NCBI RefSeq assembly: GCF_000002985.6
Contig: NC_003284.9
Coordinates: 16,616,001 to 16,680,000 of the forward strand
Source: Caenorhabditis elegans
Taxonomy: Eukaryota; Nematoda; Chromadorea; Rhabditida; Rhabditidae
Length of the DNA: 64,000 nt
Direction: 5' to 3'
Shown here: positions 22,722 through 37,700 of the stretch, one piece after another
How the letters are laid out: the number at the start of each line of letters is the position of its first letter
Numbering within the stretch: position 1 is the stretch's first letter
Notes under the pieces: model-generated
Told to the model about the DNA's origin: nothing
What the model saw: the letters and a program-made list of their open reading frames with translations, nothing else
The model's database searches: none
Program-made: the position numbers and the translations under genes

Positions 22722-25700
22722 TCAGAGAACATCATGGTAGGCTAAGCTAGAACGACCATCGTCTTCTTCCAGATTGAGGCTTCTGAAAATATAATTTATT
22801 GTTTTTTATTATGAAGTGCAGGATCCTTTTCAATTTTTTATAGTTTATCGGTGGCAGAAATTCAAAATTATGAATTTGAAATAGTCTAAGTTGATTGTAC
22901 ATTCCTCAAAAACTATTTAAACCTTGGAAAAGATATTGGAAAATCCTATACATTTTTATTTATATTGGTAGTTCAGTTTGAAGAATCAGTTTGAACATTT
23001 TTTATTTTTTTAAATTTTGGAGCATCAAATTAATTACACTAAATGACTATAATGGCATTTGCCAAAGTATCAAATGTTTTTTTTTCGAGTTTTATAATAG
23101 GTTATTTATTCAATGATGTGATTCCTCAAAAACAAAACTCACATCGTTTCAGCATCAGCCTGATCATCTTCCATCATTGCTTCATATTCTTCAATACAGT
23201 ACCTGAAATAGCCAACTCAATAAATACCTCCACTACCCTCCAGTTCGCCTACCTATCCCACTCTGTCAACTCCTGACCTCCCTCGTCTTCAATTCTTGGT
23301 GACTCTGATCCTTCATTTGTTTCTTGGGCGAAGAACTTCCTCCAGTTCACGAAGGTGTTGATAAACCTTCCTCGCAATGAAGACTTTTTCAAGTCGCTGA
23401 GCCTAAATGCGGATACACCTCCGGGCACATTGAGCATATCGATGAGCTGGCAAGCAACATCTGCGAATCCCATCGAATCGATTCCTTCGGCGGCTAACTT
23501 TCTCTGTACTTGAGTATGGAATAGTTCCATGTCATAAAGTGTCACAAGACCGTCGCCGTCTAAATCCAAGATTCGGAACCAGTATTCGATACTGAAATGT
23601 TGATTTTTATTATTTTTTGTTGTGAAATTTGTAGAACAAACCTCGTTGGATGTGTCTTATCTTCTTCGGCGAGCAAAAATTGTGTAAACTCTGCCAGCCC
23701 AATATCTTCTACTGGTTGCCCACGATTTGGATTGGTACAAACTGCTCCCGAAAATATTCTATCTACAACCATAGGTACGAGAGCTGAAATTAAAAAATTT
23801 AGATCTCAAGAAAAAAAAGAAAATCTGATTTTACCTCCACCAGCGTGTTGAGCCAAGTCGGTGCTCGAAATTTTGAGATCATGATCCGAGTCGATTTCCC
23901 AGAATTTACAGTACACCACGTAGAAATGTTCATAACTAAAAAAATTAACTGCTCAAATTGGAAGTTATCTTGAATGAAAATTTTTGTAAATAACTCTAAT
24001 CAAAAAGCTGGCAAAGCTGAGTTTGTGTCATTTTTTGAAAACTCTCATGAAAAATTTAAACTTTCGAACCTCTACAATGTAGGAATATAATCACAGAAAT
24101 AGATTTTGATCGTTTTCCCACTGACCGTACTCGACCCTTTCCAAAAATTATAAGTAATTCAACAGTTGTAATTAAGTTGCATTTTTAGGAGTTAAAAACA
24201 TTATTTCTGCTCTTAAAGTTGAAAAAAAGACCCTGTAAACTTTAAACAATTTTGAAATGCGACTACATAACTATCGAATACTTTTATGCTTACATGTACT
24301 CGCGAAGCTATGAAATGTAGTGAATTTTTTATCCGATTTCTAGGAACTATTAATACTTATATTAATAATCGTTTTCCCCAGCATATGTCATAATAAAAAC
24401 ATACCTGAAATATCTGAGGGATTTGTTGATATCATCATCAAATTGCAAATTCCTGATCGCTTGAAGTACACCTCCCTTTCGTAACCTTTCCGTTGTCAAT
24501 CTTCCCGACCAGGAATGTGCATCGTTCCAGAATATTCTAGTCATCACAACTTGACAATACTTGTCATGGAATTCGGTTGCATCTCTGTAGAACGCCAATC
24601 CAGGATGCGTATGAATAACGTCCATGAGCATCTCGTAAAAATCTTCTGGCTGGAGATAACTTCTGGATCCCATCGTCAGTGTGTACACAAATCTGAAGAA
24701 GTTTTGATTGAGGATAGTGTGAGAATGCAATAAAACTAACCTAGCAGCTTCATCATGTGCAACAGATGTCATCGCCTTCCACCACGAGGTGAAGTCAACT
24801 TGCGTTGCCAGGCGGTCTTCGTCGTTGGTGATTGCTAAGAAGACGGGCATCTTCCAGTACATTGGCAGTCCTGCAGCCTCGCACACTGCTGGCATGTTCT
24901 CGAGTGTACACTATAAAACATGTTGGCACATTGATTAATGTCATTAGGTTCACCCACCTTTTGATTGGGAACTGATCGGAAGACTTCACACACTCGCCGT
25001 AAAGCAGTGTCGTTTTGCAGTTGTGGCACCGGTTTACCTTGTGGGTAGTAGATTCTGAATAGATATCAAGTTTTTTTAAATGTTAGTTCCGTTTATTTCA
25101 ATGTTCAAGTGACGCTTAATCAAAATTGATAGCTTGTTTCCAAGAGTGTAAATTATGATATTCAAGAAACTTGAAAGTTTTTATAATTGCTTTGACATAC
25201 CAAAAAGGAATAGTATTTAAATATTAAGTTTTTTATTCAAAAAATACACAGAGTTTTAAGCTAGGACCACAAAAGATTATTACTCAATAAAATTCAAGGC
25301 ATAAATTTTTGAAATGTGAAACTTGTATCTACAAATTACAGTACAAATTACAACTGTACATAGTGCTCCTCATTTTGTTATCTGACAAATTAAAAAATAT
25401 ATATATATTACTTACGGTTCCTTTGGCGCCTGTGGTTTTGGTGGAAGAGGCCTACTGATCACTTGTGTTGGTTTTGGAGTAGGCCTGTACTGCTCGTCAT
25501 TATAACTGTCAAACGTTAAATCCAACTCCGGAATTGCGTGCCTAGTTGGAGCAGCGACCGACAGCTCCGCAGAGTAATTGAGATCCGACTGAGATGCTGA
25601 TTTCCTTCCGTAATTTCCATTACTGTCAAGTGTCCCGTTCAAATTCAACCTAGACGCCGGCACCGACGCAGTTCGTTTGGGTGGTGAAACAACATTGAGC

Positions 25701-28700
25701 TCGGCTGGATGTGCACTTCTGAAATGATTTTCAAATGTTATTGCGGATCAGACAACTTCCGGTAGTTGATTCGCACTGCCAGGTGATAAGTTTAGTGGTT
25801 GTTTCCCCCCCTCTCATTTCTTTGTTTTCTTCTTGCGTCACCATCATCATCTCCTTCAATCCATCCTACGCGGTGAAAAACATCCTCTGTTGCTGTCTAC
25901 CCCCTCTATTGGACGGCTCTGCTGGAGCTTGGAGCTTGGAGCTTGGATCTCAGCGTAAGAAGAAATGAGTGAGCAAACAACTACCACTAAATTTGTTCAC
26001 ACGTAGCAAAAAGTCAAAATGAAGAGAGAAGTGTACTTTGAATGGCTTACGCGTACTCTAGCAAACTGCATTTTTTCTAACAAAAGAAAAAAGGTTTTCA
26101 CTGAACACTGTTCACTGATTGTTGATAGTCAGTCAGCCTTGCTATGTAGGCCATGCTGTTCAAATTTGCTCAGCTCTAGTGAATCGAAGAGTTATCAGGT
26201 ACAACTCTTTCTTTCGTCAGCGGTAAAAAGAGGCAAACATACTTGGTTGGAGTGACATCAGCTTGGATTTGAGTGGCCGACGCGGCGGATACGTTCTGAA
26301 ATGAACAAAAATCATTAGGTATGGGGTTAATTTGATTGGTAACTTTTTTAAAATTACTAAATCTTGAAATGGTTTGTGGATTTTATATGTTAAACCAACC
26401 AAAGAATATTAAAACCTTTAAACTTTTCAAAACAATTGAAATTTTTTTTCAATTTTTGGTTTTGCCTGTTTTTCCCAAGACTTTTATAATATTTCAATAC
26501 TTTATAAGATCAAAGTTTATATAATTGAAACGGGAAATAGGGTTTATATGGATAAATTTATTTAAAATATTTTTCTCTTAACCTGAATAATTCCCAAAAA
26601 ATTTTTTCCTATAATTTTCAACTTCAAATTTATATAGTGGCTCCGTTTTTTTTTTTTTGAAATATTCAGGCATTCTTTTTTTTTTTTTTTTGAAATCTAG
26701 AAATTAACTATAAACCCAGAATTTACGCTTCTTGCCCAGTTATCTGAACACTTACAGTTCGATTTCTTAACAAGCGCCAAACTCGGAGATTTCTGGGAGC
26801 CGACATAGCTTGCATATTTCGATCACATTTTTCACCGACTAAGTGTGGTAAAAATAACGAATGTATAGTAGTGGACTTAATTTTGACACGCACTCAATAG
26901 GTTCTTTTGAAATTTTGCTCAAAAAGTATGAAGCCCAAACAATTGGTAGGGGGAGAATCGTGAATAGCCCTCAGAAAACAGATGGCAATATAGAAGTAGA
27001 AGATATATAGAAAAAGACGGGGATCGGATCTCCCCCCTTGACTTGACTTGAGAAACAAGACAAAGAAGAAGCAGAGGAGATCTGGAATAGAGAGTCTGAA
27101 GTTGAGGGGAGATAGAGATAGATATAGAGAGAAAGAAACGAGGGAGCGCTTTTGATTTGACTTTACACTTTTGCCGAACACTGCAGTTAGCCAGTCAGAC
27201 GGAAACAGCAAAAGTGAAATGGTTTGCGGTTGTGGAGGGGGGGTTGAAAAAACAAAGAGGAGTCAGTCTATGTACATTCAAGACAAAAATCAACTTACAT
27301 CTCGCGGTGATTTGCGTTGTGTATCAAACACTTTTCTGACGATGCTCTCGATAAATCGGCGGAACCGACGTTGCGACGACGTTCGCGGGTTCACGACGAC
27401 CGCCTTAGTCCGAGACCTGGCGCGGGTCCTTCGGGCGGCCAGCACGCTGCACTCGCAGAGCACCGCGTCGCTGGGCCGACGTCTGGAGCCCTCTTCCTCC
27501 ATCAGCAGGCTCAGAGGACGTATTGACTCCAGATGGCTAGGCCCCTCCAGTGTGCTACCTGGATGATGTAATTCTAGATTCGGGAAGTTGGAGAGAAAGA
27601 AGGTGGAAAGGAATAATATGGATTACGAATCAAAAGAAAATAAAGCAAAATGAAGAAGAAGAATAAAAATAACGAAAAGTTAGAATTTTTCGGTTTTACA
27701 AAACAAATAGTATATTTTTCATTAACATTATAAGCGAAATTAAAAAAAAACACACACAAATTTGTTCGAAAAATTCAACATTTGTTTTTTATTCTTAAGC
27801 TTTGGAAAATCTAATTTAAAAATATTTTAATTTGCGTGTTAATATTAAATGAAAAACTCATATTTTTTCCAAAATTTTAAAAATTATTCAAACATAATAT
27901 TAGAACTTAACACATTATTTCCATTGGATAAAATTGTTTCAAACATTTTATAAAACAAACATTTTATAAAAAGACGGTTTTTGAAATTTTAAATGACTCA
28001 AAATCATTATTATAAGCAGTTTTTTGAAATTATCGAGAAATGCGTTTCCTTGGCGGAGGAGAACGTCAATTTATGCTTAAATTGATATAATTCATTATGC
28101 TTAAAGTGTTCACAATGTAGAAGAAATTCCAATTTCAATACATAGGAATTTAAAAAAATTTAATTAGAATGCAATTTATATTTAATAAACGAGAATATGG
28201 ATTTAATATATTGAAAACGGCTCAAATTAATATCTGTCGATAAATAGAAAAATGATGAAGGCTAATAAAATTTTACGGAACTCGAAAATTTGCAGAATCA
28301 AGCAAAACTTTCATATTTTCTTATCACAACACCAAATTATCTGAATTAAAATTGCGAAATTTCTCAAATTCTCCAGATTGCTCCGGACAAGTTGGCAAAA
28401 TTCAAGGAAAAGTGAAAGGAGAAAAACCAAGTGCGTTGTATATAAGCGGAAATATAGGTATATAGTAGATAAAAAATCGCCAATTTTTAATGTGATGGTG
28501 TGTTTTTTTGTAGGATTTGATTTGGTTATAGAAATTGGCCAAAAAAGAGGATCACGGAAAAGAAAAGAATATGACGTTTTTTAACCAATTTAAAATTACC
28601 ATTTTCAGCAAAATTGTCAGTTATAATACTTAAGTAAAGGTTTAATATATAAAAAAAAGGTTGTACATGATGTTTTATACTGAAAAACTGAAAAACTAAA

Positions 28701-31700
28701 CAACAAAATGCAAATGATCGGCACGAAAAGTAGAACAATAAAAATATTTGCCGTTCTAAAACTTCATACGTCCTAAAGAGGATTGATACCGACTATACAA
28801 ACCTATAATATTTAACTAACGTATTATGTCGACCCTTGAGAACTACATTGAATACAAACATAGTGAAACGGCGGAACAGAAAGAAGAGGGGGGGGGGGGG
28901 GTAAAGTCATTTGGCACATATGGGGAAGCTCTAGATACGGTTGACACAAAATTGCATTACAGAAAACTTATGTTTATGTCAGTGATAACAGAAGGCAAAC
29001 GTCTCATCTTCTCATCACTAAGCTTCAAAACTTATTGTAGACAACTCTGTTTCTCTCCTTATCACTCTTAAACTTTCAAAAATTTCCTTGATTTGTGTGA
29101 CGTAAGACCCGACAGTTTTCTCGTTTCGTGTGATGACCATTAATTACCGGAACACAAATTGCTCTGTTGTAATCTGATTGAGTGTGCTTACAAACACACT
29201 GTACTTCGGAGGCTACTAGGTATCATAAACCACTTGAAAGATAGCTCTAACTGTGAGAAATAGAGAAACAAAGTTGAATAGTTATGTATTGTAGAAGCGG
29301 AAGGGTGTTTGTCCGTAAAATGACATTTATATATTCAAATTTTACTGATCAGGTATAGTTTTATAGAACTAACGAGATATAGGCGTAAAACTATAAAGTT
29401 AAGCTTTCAAGAAAATACATTTTAATGTAAAAAAATAAAGCCTACCTGCCTACATGCCTATAATCTCTGCAAAATTAGATTTGTTTCCGCTGACAATAAT
29501 TTGCATAGACAGTGTGTGGGGGAGAGGAGACGCTGACAAGTAGAATGTCTGCACTCTCCCCTTCCCGCACACTCTCTTCAGATAGATTGTATTTTTGACA
29601 ACTTTTTTTTAGCTCTTATTATATTAAAAAATGACAAGGAAAGAAAAGCTTGCATTAAAAAAAAATAATTAAAAAATTTTTTAGTGTTCGTTAGTGAAAA
29701 ACTTTACAGTTCAAATATTGAGTTGAATTCGAAAACCACAGTATGGTACAAAAGCACTAAAAATGAAGAAGCAAATTTCAATTTTTCAAACCTTCAATCA
29801 TCCAAGAAGCATTACAAAAACTAGAACTTAATGTGATTGGGTTTCCTTTTTTTTCTTCTTCTCTGCTTTTTTCTCTTATTTGCAGAAAAAAAATCAGTGA
29901 GATGATTTTTGTTCTCATTTGTGTTTTTGTATCTATCCAAAAACTGACAAGATTTTTTTTCATAAGATTTCAAAAGATTCAAGAGATTCGCAAAGAAAAA
30001 ACATTTTGATTCTTAGTTATCCCCCACACTTCCGCGTCTTAAAAAAAAATTAAGAAATTAGGAAAAAGGGAGAAGCAGGACAGAAGAGCTATGAAAAAAC
30101 AGAAAACAGAGAAAAACACAATCTTCCTGAGATTCCTCTTCGGTATGCCTATACAAAACATGGCAATCCGCGCTCACTTTGAAAATTGTACTCTTCCACT
30201 TGTTCAGCCCCCTTCTCCAATACATACGTATGCATAGTATACAACTTTGTGACTCACAAAACAGATAACAAAATTCAGAACATTTGTTGAATGTTTGATG
30301 GGGGAGATGCAGAGTCTTATCCGAAACATAATTGCGCACACTGATAAGAAAACAACAACTTCCGGTGGCAGAAAAAAAGGGACAATATGAATTGAAACCG
30401 TAGCGTAAATACGGCAAAAAAGTGTGTGCCGCGCCACATTCCGCGCCGAGAAATGGGAAGGCAGTCATATATTCATGAGAGGGGCCAAAATCAGTGAGGG
30501 GGCAAGAGATGGATGGAGGAGACCGGTCTCCCTCACTCTGGCGCTTTTGTATGCTCAACTCTAATCATAGGTGCTCGGTGCTCTATGCAAATGTATGTGT
30601 GTGTGTGTGTGTGTGGACGAAGTTGAGAAGGTTGAGAATACAAAAGTCCGAGTTGTTGGTCGCAAGGATTTTGCAGGAAAAATAATTGTAGCAAAAAGTT
30701 TTTCATAAAATTTGGTTTGACTTAGATCCAACATATAATAGTTCATAAGTTTGAGGTGGTATTTTTCGTTACAGTATTTTTCCTACGAGTCGTGTACCTA
30801 CTTAGATACCGTATTTCCTCTATTTGTATTGCACCCCATTAATCAACTTTGACAGCTTATATCTCAGTCATAGTTTGTCCAATTTAAAAATTGTCAACTA
30901 GCAAAATTTTTTAAAGTTATTTTTCTATCATTTCGTAGTCAATAATATACTGATATATTTAAAATAAACCAAGATATAACGTTTCAAAGTTAAATAGTCG
31001 AGCGCAATACTAATAGAGGAAATACGGTAGTTCACTTTCCTGATGTGAAATTTTTTTGCTGGTATCTGATAATTGAAATCTAAACTTTCAAGTTTAGTTT
31101 TTCATTCAAAATGTCTGAGTTCATGGGTAAATTCAAATTATTCTTTTCACATGCACTTTTGAAACTTGGCATTCCTCAATGAAAATTTTACACATTAAAA
31201 CGGTTTTTTGATGGTCAAAACTGTGAAGAAGTGATAAATGACGGCGGCCCCTATGGTATGATGTCGTTAGTGATAAGTGAAAGAAGATGAGGGGGGGGGG
31301 GGGGGGAAAGGAAGACGTAGATCAATCACAAAGAGTGTTTGGCACGCACTACCAAATCGCTTTGCTTCTCTTTTTCTGTTATTATCACTGTTACAATTTT
31401 CATTGCTTTTTTTCACTTTTTTCCGCCCGATGAATGGGAAGGTCAAGAATGGAAAGTAGCCGAGACAGAAAACATTTTTCTAAAAAAAAAAGAAAGTAAA
31501 GCATTATTTCAGAGGGGTTAAAGTTATTAGTTCTTAGTTATTACTTATCAATAAGTACATTGGCATGTGAAACATAAAACCGGTTCACCTATTGGTAGCT
31601 ACTAGCCGTTAGCTGTTACATATTGCGAATCAGAAAGGGAGGATTTTGATGTGAGAACGGTGACGTTGACAAGAGAGGAGATTTGCATTTGAATACAAAA

Positions 31701-34700
31701 TAAAAGGCGATTTTAGTCTTGTCTTCACAATATATAGATCTTCCAACAATACGGAAATCTAGGGTTGGGTTTTGACACTTTTCTTGTTGTATCGTTTGTG
31801 CGACACCCCACACAAGTCAACAAAAAACTAGTAAATCAAGGTGATAGGAGCCGAGATGTCAGGAAAATTGGTTGGGAGATGAAAAGATAGATAACTAGTA
31901 GTAGAACCTCACTTTTCAGAGGAACTGAATGAAAATGGGGTTCTATGACAAAAAGAACAACTCACGGAGCAGCTGTTCAACAATTTTTGGAGACAATAAA
32001 AAAGAAAGTACATGTAAGGGTTAATGCATCACGGTCAGTGGTGTTAATGTGGCGAACTGTTCCAAAAAAAAAGTCTGGGCAACCTTGCCACAAATGGTTT
32101 TATGCTAGAGTTGCTTAAATACCAACCCGGAAAAGTACATGTAAACGAACCAAAGTGAACGATTTATCGTAAACTATATTCTCATTGTACTGAAAAAAAA
32201 AGTACAGAAAAAATTAACAATACAATGTTAACTCTCGATTCTGAAAATTGCTAATACTTACATTGATATCCTCAAAAGGAGAGCAAAAAAATAATTAAAT
32301 TGTTTTGTTCATGTAATTAATTTACAGAAATACATAGGACTAAAATTCGTGTTACAATCCAGAATTTTGGAAAGATGAATTTTTTAAAAGTTAATATTGT
32401 TAATTGAAAATTCTTGGAATCCCCTTTTTTTGGGGAAATCGGGGATTCATTTTTTTAATTCTAGAGAAAGATCAAAGATTTTTATCATAGAAAACTTTTT
32501 TGTTATGCTGAAATAATTTTTGATTTCAAAAAAGTCCCTTACATTTATCTAGCACTACAAATTCTTGCTCCAGTTAGCAAACAAAACAGTACATGTCGGA
32601 CTTTTAGTGCTAAGTACTAAAAACTCCAAGTCCCCTTGAAAATGCTTTGATCGACAAGATTTTACTAGTAATAATATCACATATAATCTTCAGCGAACGA
32701 AACATGTGAAAAGTGTGCTAGATGAGTGTGTTAGATCGCTGAGCACATTGTGCAGATGTGTTGGATTTAAAATCTCAATCAAAGAAAACGGGGACAAAAA
32801 AGTTTACGCCAGGGGTCAGCTGTACTACATACACTTGTGCATCTTGCAGATGAGTTTTTGGAAATTTCTTTCTTATTCCTCTTCCAACAACGCGGAAATG
32901 CTCTTTATTCCTTTACACACACTCACTCACTCTCACACAAAACGTATTGGAAGATGTGTTGCAATCATATTATCTATGCATATAATGGGATTGTTGGCGT
33001 CTTGCATACTCGATCTGCTTCATCACGAGAACGAGGTCTGTGGAGCTCCTCCACCCCCTCATTGCACCCTCGTTAGCCGCCCATTTTGACATGTATGGAA
33101 ATTGGCTGCCTATTTTTTTTTGGTTTATATTTCTGAATAGCGCGATCATAGATTGAAAATGAAAAGAACAATTTTTTGATTAAAAAATATAAAATGGTTT
33201 TTGTACAAAAATGGCTGGGCTGAAGGAGCATGACATTTATGCTCATTAATTTGCCCTCCAAAAAACTTTTTTTTCTATGAATGTACGTTCTGGAGTCGGT
33301 GTCAACTTATTTTAAATTTAAAAAAACTGTTTCAAAACACAATTGCTCTATAACTTAGCTTTTCCCTTTTTGAAAAAAGTTAGAAAAATTCAGAAAATGG
33401 TTAAACAATTGGAATATACTCAAGTTGAACGTTTTATCAAATAATTAGAAAAAAAATTTGAACGAAAATTCATTTCACAAAAACAGCACCCAGAATTAAA
33501 AATTATTCACAATTCTGGCTGGAGGAAAAAAACAACCGTTTTGGACACATTCTTAAGTTGAATTCAAGAAACGGAAAGTGTTATCTTCTATCATCAAATA
33601 TTCCTCGTTCAAAAGCGTCATTGGTGAGAAAAGAGATGGCCCCGGATAATAGAATGAAAGCGGAAAGAAAAGGAGAAAAAGTTCGCGAGAAAAACGTGAA
33701 AAGTTAATCGTGCGAAAAGCTGAATCTTGAAAAGTCGAATCAAAGCTCCACCAAAAGCGTAGGGCAAAGTTCAATAAAGTGAGCTTAAGCCGAGGAGGCA
33801 GAAGCCAGCCGACCGACTTTATGAGCCTGAGCATTTGTGCGCGCAGGAGCTCCTACATCGATAAAAGATCATTGAAAACTAGGCTCTAAACGAGAAGGAA
33901 CATTTGCAAAGACAAACGGTAGTTGATCGTAATGTACATGATAACAAGAAAAGCGTTGGGGGAGGTGGAGGGAGGTAAGGACGAGAAGCAGCATCACATT
34001 TGCCTCCAAAAATAAATAAAAAGGGCTCGGGCGGGAATCGTTCGCGGGGACTTAGACTCGGCCGCTTGTCCCCCTTAAAACCATCATCTGGCTAGCCAGA
34101 CAATGTTCGTTAGGTTGAGTTGTAATTTTGTTAAAATGTTTTTATTATCTGAATTTATGGTTTTGATTTCAAACTCTCAAGCTTGAGTTTTGAAGTTCCC
34201 GTCTCGCAAATTCTAGTTCCTACAAAAAAGTATTTCAGCGAGAAACATTTCGGTTCTCTGAACATGAAATAAAATCATTCCGAAAATTTTCAAGTCAAAA
34301 CTGAAATTTGAAACTTTATTTTAAATATGGGAGCAATGTGAAAATCTGCTTAATTTGGTAGTGTTAGCTAACAAAAGTCTTAAATTTGAAAAATCTTCAA
34401 GACATTTCAAAAAGTTTGCCTATAAAAAAAATCTGAAAGAAAAACTAATTTTGTGTCTTAAAATTAGTAAAATAATTTTCTGGAAAATTTTCAGATCGAC
34501 ATTTTTTTTCAGTTTAATAAACATCAATTTTTGAGATACTTTTTTTGCAGGGCCTATTTAACAAGTTTTTTTCTGACGATCTCAAAAAACTATGGAAAAA
34601 CAGACTGGAAATCAGAAATTCAAAACATTTAAGGGGAAGCCTCATATTCATAAATTCTTAAATGCCCACAAAAACAGGAAAATCGGATTCAATCATTATA

Positions 34701-37700
34701 ATAAACATTTTGACATATTCTTCAGGATTACATAGGATTAAGGACTAATACAAAAAGAAATGCATGTTGGGTGATCTCATTTCACCACGCTATCCGTTCA
34801 AAGTACTTTTTTGCTCGGCAGCACGTGCATTCAAGGAGAACATTTGATATTTTAGCCGTTGGTAATAAGTGTGTGTATTCGAAAATATTCGGGAAGCCAA
34901 ATAAATAATTCTGAATTATTTGGGGGCTTAGCCTGGAAAAACAAATCGATCAGAAAGTCAAATTAGATTAACAACATCATAATTTTAACAGGATTAAATA
35001 CATATTTGCTGAAAAATTAGGAGAATGTGATAAGGTCAAACTAAATAATTTATTGAGATGTTTCGAAAATTTTTATTACAAATTGGAATTAATAACGAAG
35101 ATGTTGAAAGCACTTTTTATACTTTTGAAATACTCAAAATGACTTTTAAAGAATTTTGTTGCTTTTTAAAAAATGATATGGCGATTTGAAACTTAGAAAC
35201 AGTTGAAATTTGAGATTACTAAGAAAAAATTGATATATTAAAAATTTATGTACGTAAATCAACAGCTGAGTTGAGAATTATTTTTCCAAAAACTTTTTTT
35301 CCAAAACAGAATCAAAGGTGAGCAATTTTCCTTTACAGACCGGACTTGAATTTTTTTTAAACATTTCAAGTATTATCATTATGCAAATTTGGTTTTTGAG
35401 ATCATTTTGCGTACTTTGTAGTAATAAAAAAACATTGAAGGTGAATTGAATAACATTTTCTCGAGATAGGAAAATCAATCAAAAATCGTACTTTTCAACT
35501 ACTCTATTTCGAATTTTATTAAAATTCTGGAATTCCATGACAAACAAGGCAAAGTTGAAACAATAAAATTCAGCGAAAATTGACACTTGTGTTTACACTG
35601 AATTCTTGAGAATGGACGTCATAGAAATGTGTATTCGTTTCCGAAAATGTCCAAAAACAAAGCAGAAAATTGTTGTGAAATTATTTAACAAATAATTTGA
35701 AAGTTACAATTTTAATGAAAAAAAAATTTCATTGAAATGATCACCTAAACTAAACAGAGATAAGGGAAAAACTACATTTGGAGTTATAAAAACATGTTAT
35801 TTTATACTTTGGAAAGGTGCAATTCTCAGGATTGACGTAAGTATTTTTTGGTGTCTGAGAAAAAAAAACCAACTAATAGAAACAGCAATCAAAAATCGTC
35901 TCAAAATAGAGCACACGTTCTAAAAACTGTCATTTCTCTCGAAAACAAGATCCAGAATACTTTTTCATCTCCGAACACAAGCCCCGATAGTTTTTCGCGG
36001 TTGTTTGCACTATTCCCACATGATTGAAAGTACACTAACAAGATTTTGCCAAGCAAAACCCCACAGTCTCATAAGAAATTGAAGATCAGGATTTAAAAAA
36101 AGAACTAAAAAATACTCACGTTTGATTTGAAGTCGAAAATCGAATGGGTCGCAATGTCGTGTTGTTTAATTGGCTGCTGCTGATACTGTGGACGGTAGTG
36201 ATTATGTTGCTCTTTCCCAAGGTAGGACTGGTGGTTTTGATGATTTTGCAGTGGTTGATGATTCTGATTCTGAACCGAATGCACTTGAATATGACGGATT
36301 GGCGGTGTCGGCGACGAGTGCTGATATGTGCTGCCCATGTCCACGTGAATGACTGGTTTGGCACGAAACACCGCGCTCCGTGGACTCATATTGCCATTGG
36401 TTTGCGGTACAGCTTTAGCGGTCGCCGCAACTGGTACATGCTCGTTGTATTTGACGGTTGTGGTCGAGAGTTGCACAACGGGAGTGCCTGGTCGTTTTTC
36501 GAATTCTGTGATCCGAGAGGCAACACTTCCGGTCGAGGGCACCGGGAAGTTCGGTCCGTTTCGATACATGGTTCGCGAAATTTGATAGCCAGGAGTATGA
36601 ATTCCAGCTAAATGAAGTTGTTCTTTCACATTATGCTTCGGTTTTGGATGCGGAAGTCCTGTTGGAATCTGATACACTGAAGAGCTCTCGCTGACCTCAT
36701 CTGTTGGGGATGGAGAGTGCAGCTTCCGGTGAAGTGACAAAGCAGGAGACTTAGACACCTCAATTGGTGGGGGACTAAAAGCGTGTTCACCTGTTGGAAA
36801 TCTACCGCAACCTCCAACTCGTCGGTTTAGAGAATCATTGTGAACAACAGGTGCAGGTGACACGGATCCAAATGTTGTTCCGCCAAATGTATTTCCACGA
36901 ACAGTTCTTGAGAGTTCATTTACAGCATTATCCAGTTCATTGAAACTTGGAATTAGGAAAGAATTTGACGGAAAAGCTGGATTCAATGGAGTTCTCGGCT
37001 TCTCGGTGTATTCGACGGATGGTTCTCTCATCAGCTCAGCTTTTCTTGCAGCAACTCCTTGACCACTGCCAACTCTCTGAGTAAACCTTTTTTCAGTGTC
37101 GATTGGTTCTTGTAACATTTGAAGTCGTTCTGCTGCTGTTAAACTTGTTGGAATTCTCTGAATTGTTGGCGAAGAAGGTCTCGAGCTGATGGTTTGACTC
37201 CAGAAATTATCCAATGCTCCGGATTTTCTTTGTTCTGGAGCTTCAGCTGCTCTTCGTTCAACCGCTCTTCCAAGAAGCGAACTATTCATTTCATAGTTAC
37301 TTGAAGACTTTGAAATTGGCAGCTGTGCTCCACGTCGTGGCAAAGTCATTGACCCAGTGGTCGTAAAAGCGGATGGACTCAACAAGTCATCGCTTTCCAA
37401 ATTTTGAAACCGATTCTGCAACTGTTCAAACGATTTGCTCCATTCTGATGTGCTTCGACTCATGTTGTCATCAAGGAGACGTTGAGCAATAATATCCAAC
37501 TGATCCGTGTCGTGAAACACGGGTTGACGAAAACCTCCGGACGACGCACTTGAGGCGAGTGCGGGTACTCCGTTGTTGTAAAATTGATGAGATGAAGAGG
37601 AAGATGGCGGCGGCGGCGGCGGTGGATGACGATGAAACTCAGATCGATTTTCGAACGGGTGCGCCTGTTGCTGCTGCTGTTGCAATGACGACTCTCGTGG

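Larger units (their letters stand above)
27568..36119 (-). other. Long 5' intron between alternative first exons of the PP2A B'' gene
   Basis: About 8.5 kb without a supported exon. It contains a 220-bp TA-flanked MITE at 30809-31028, a G14 run (28888-28901), a G16 run (31291-31306), a GT run near 30597-30613 and a possible hairpin at 29511-29573. A small GC-rich patch at 34020-34110 and an open minus frame at 33553-33834 are unexplained. Confidence 0.45.

Noticed and set aside
33553..33834. 93-residue minus-strand frame as a possible fifth first exon of the PP2A B'' gene
   Set aside because: I found no good donor in phase 0 and the peptide has no supporting feature.
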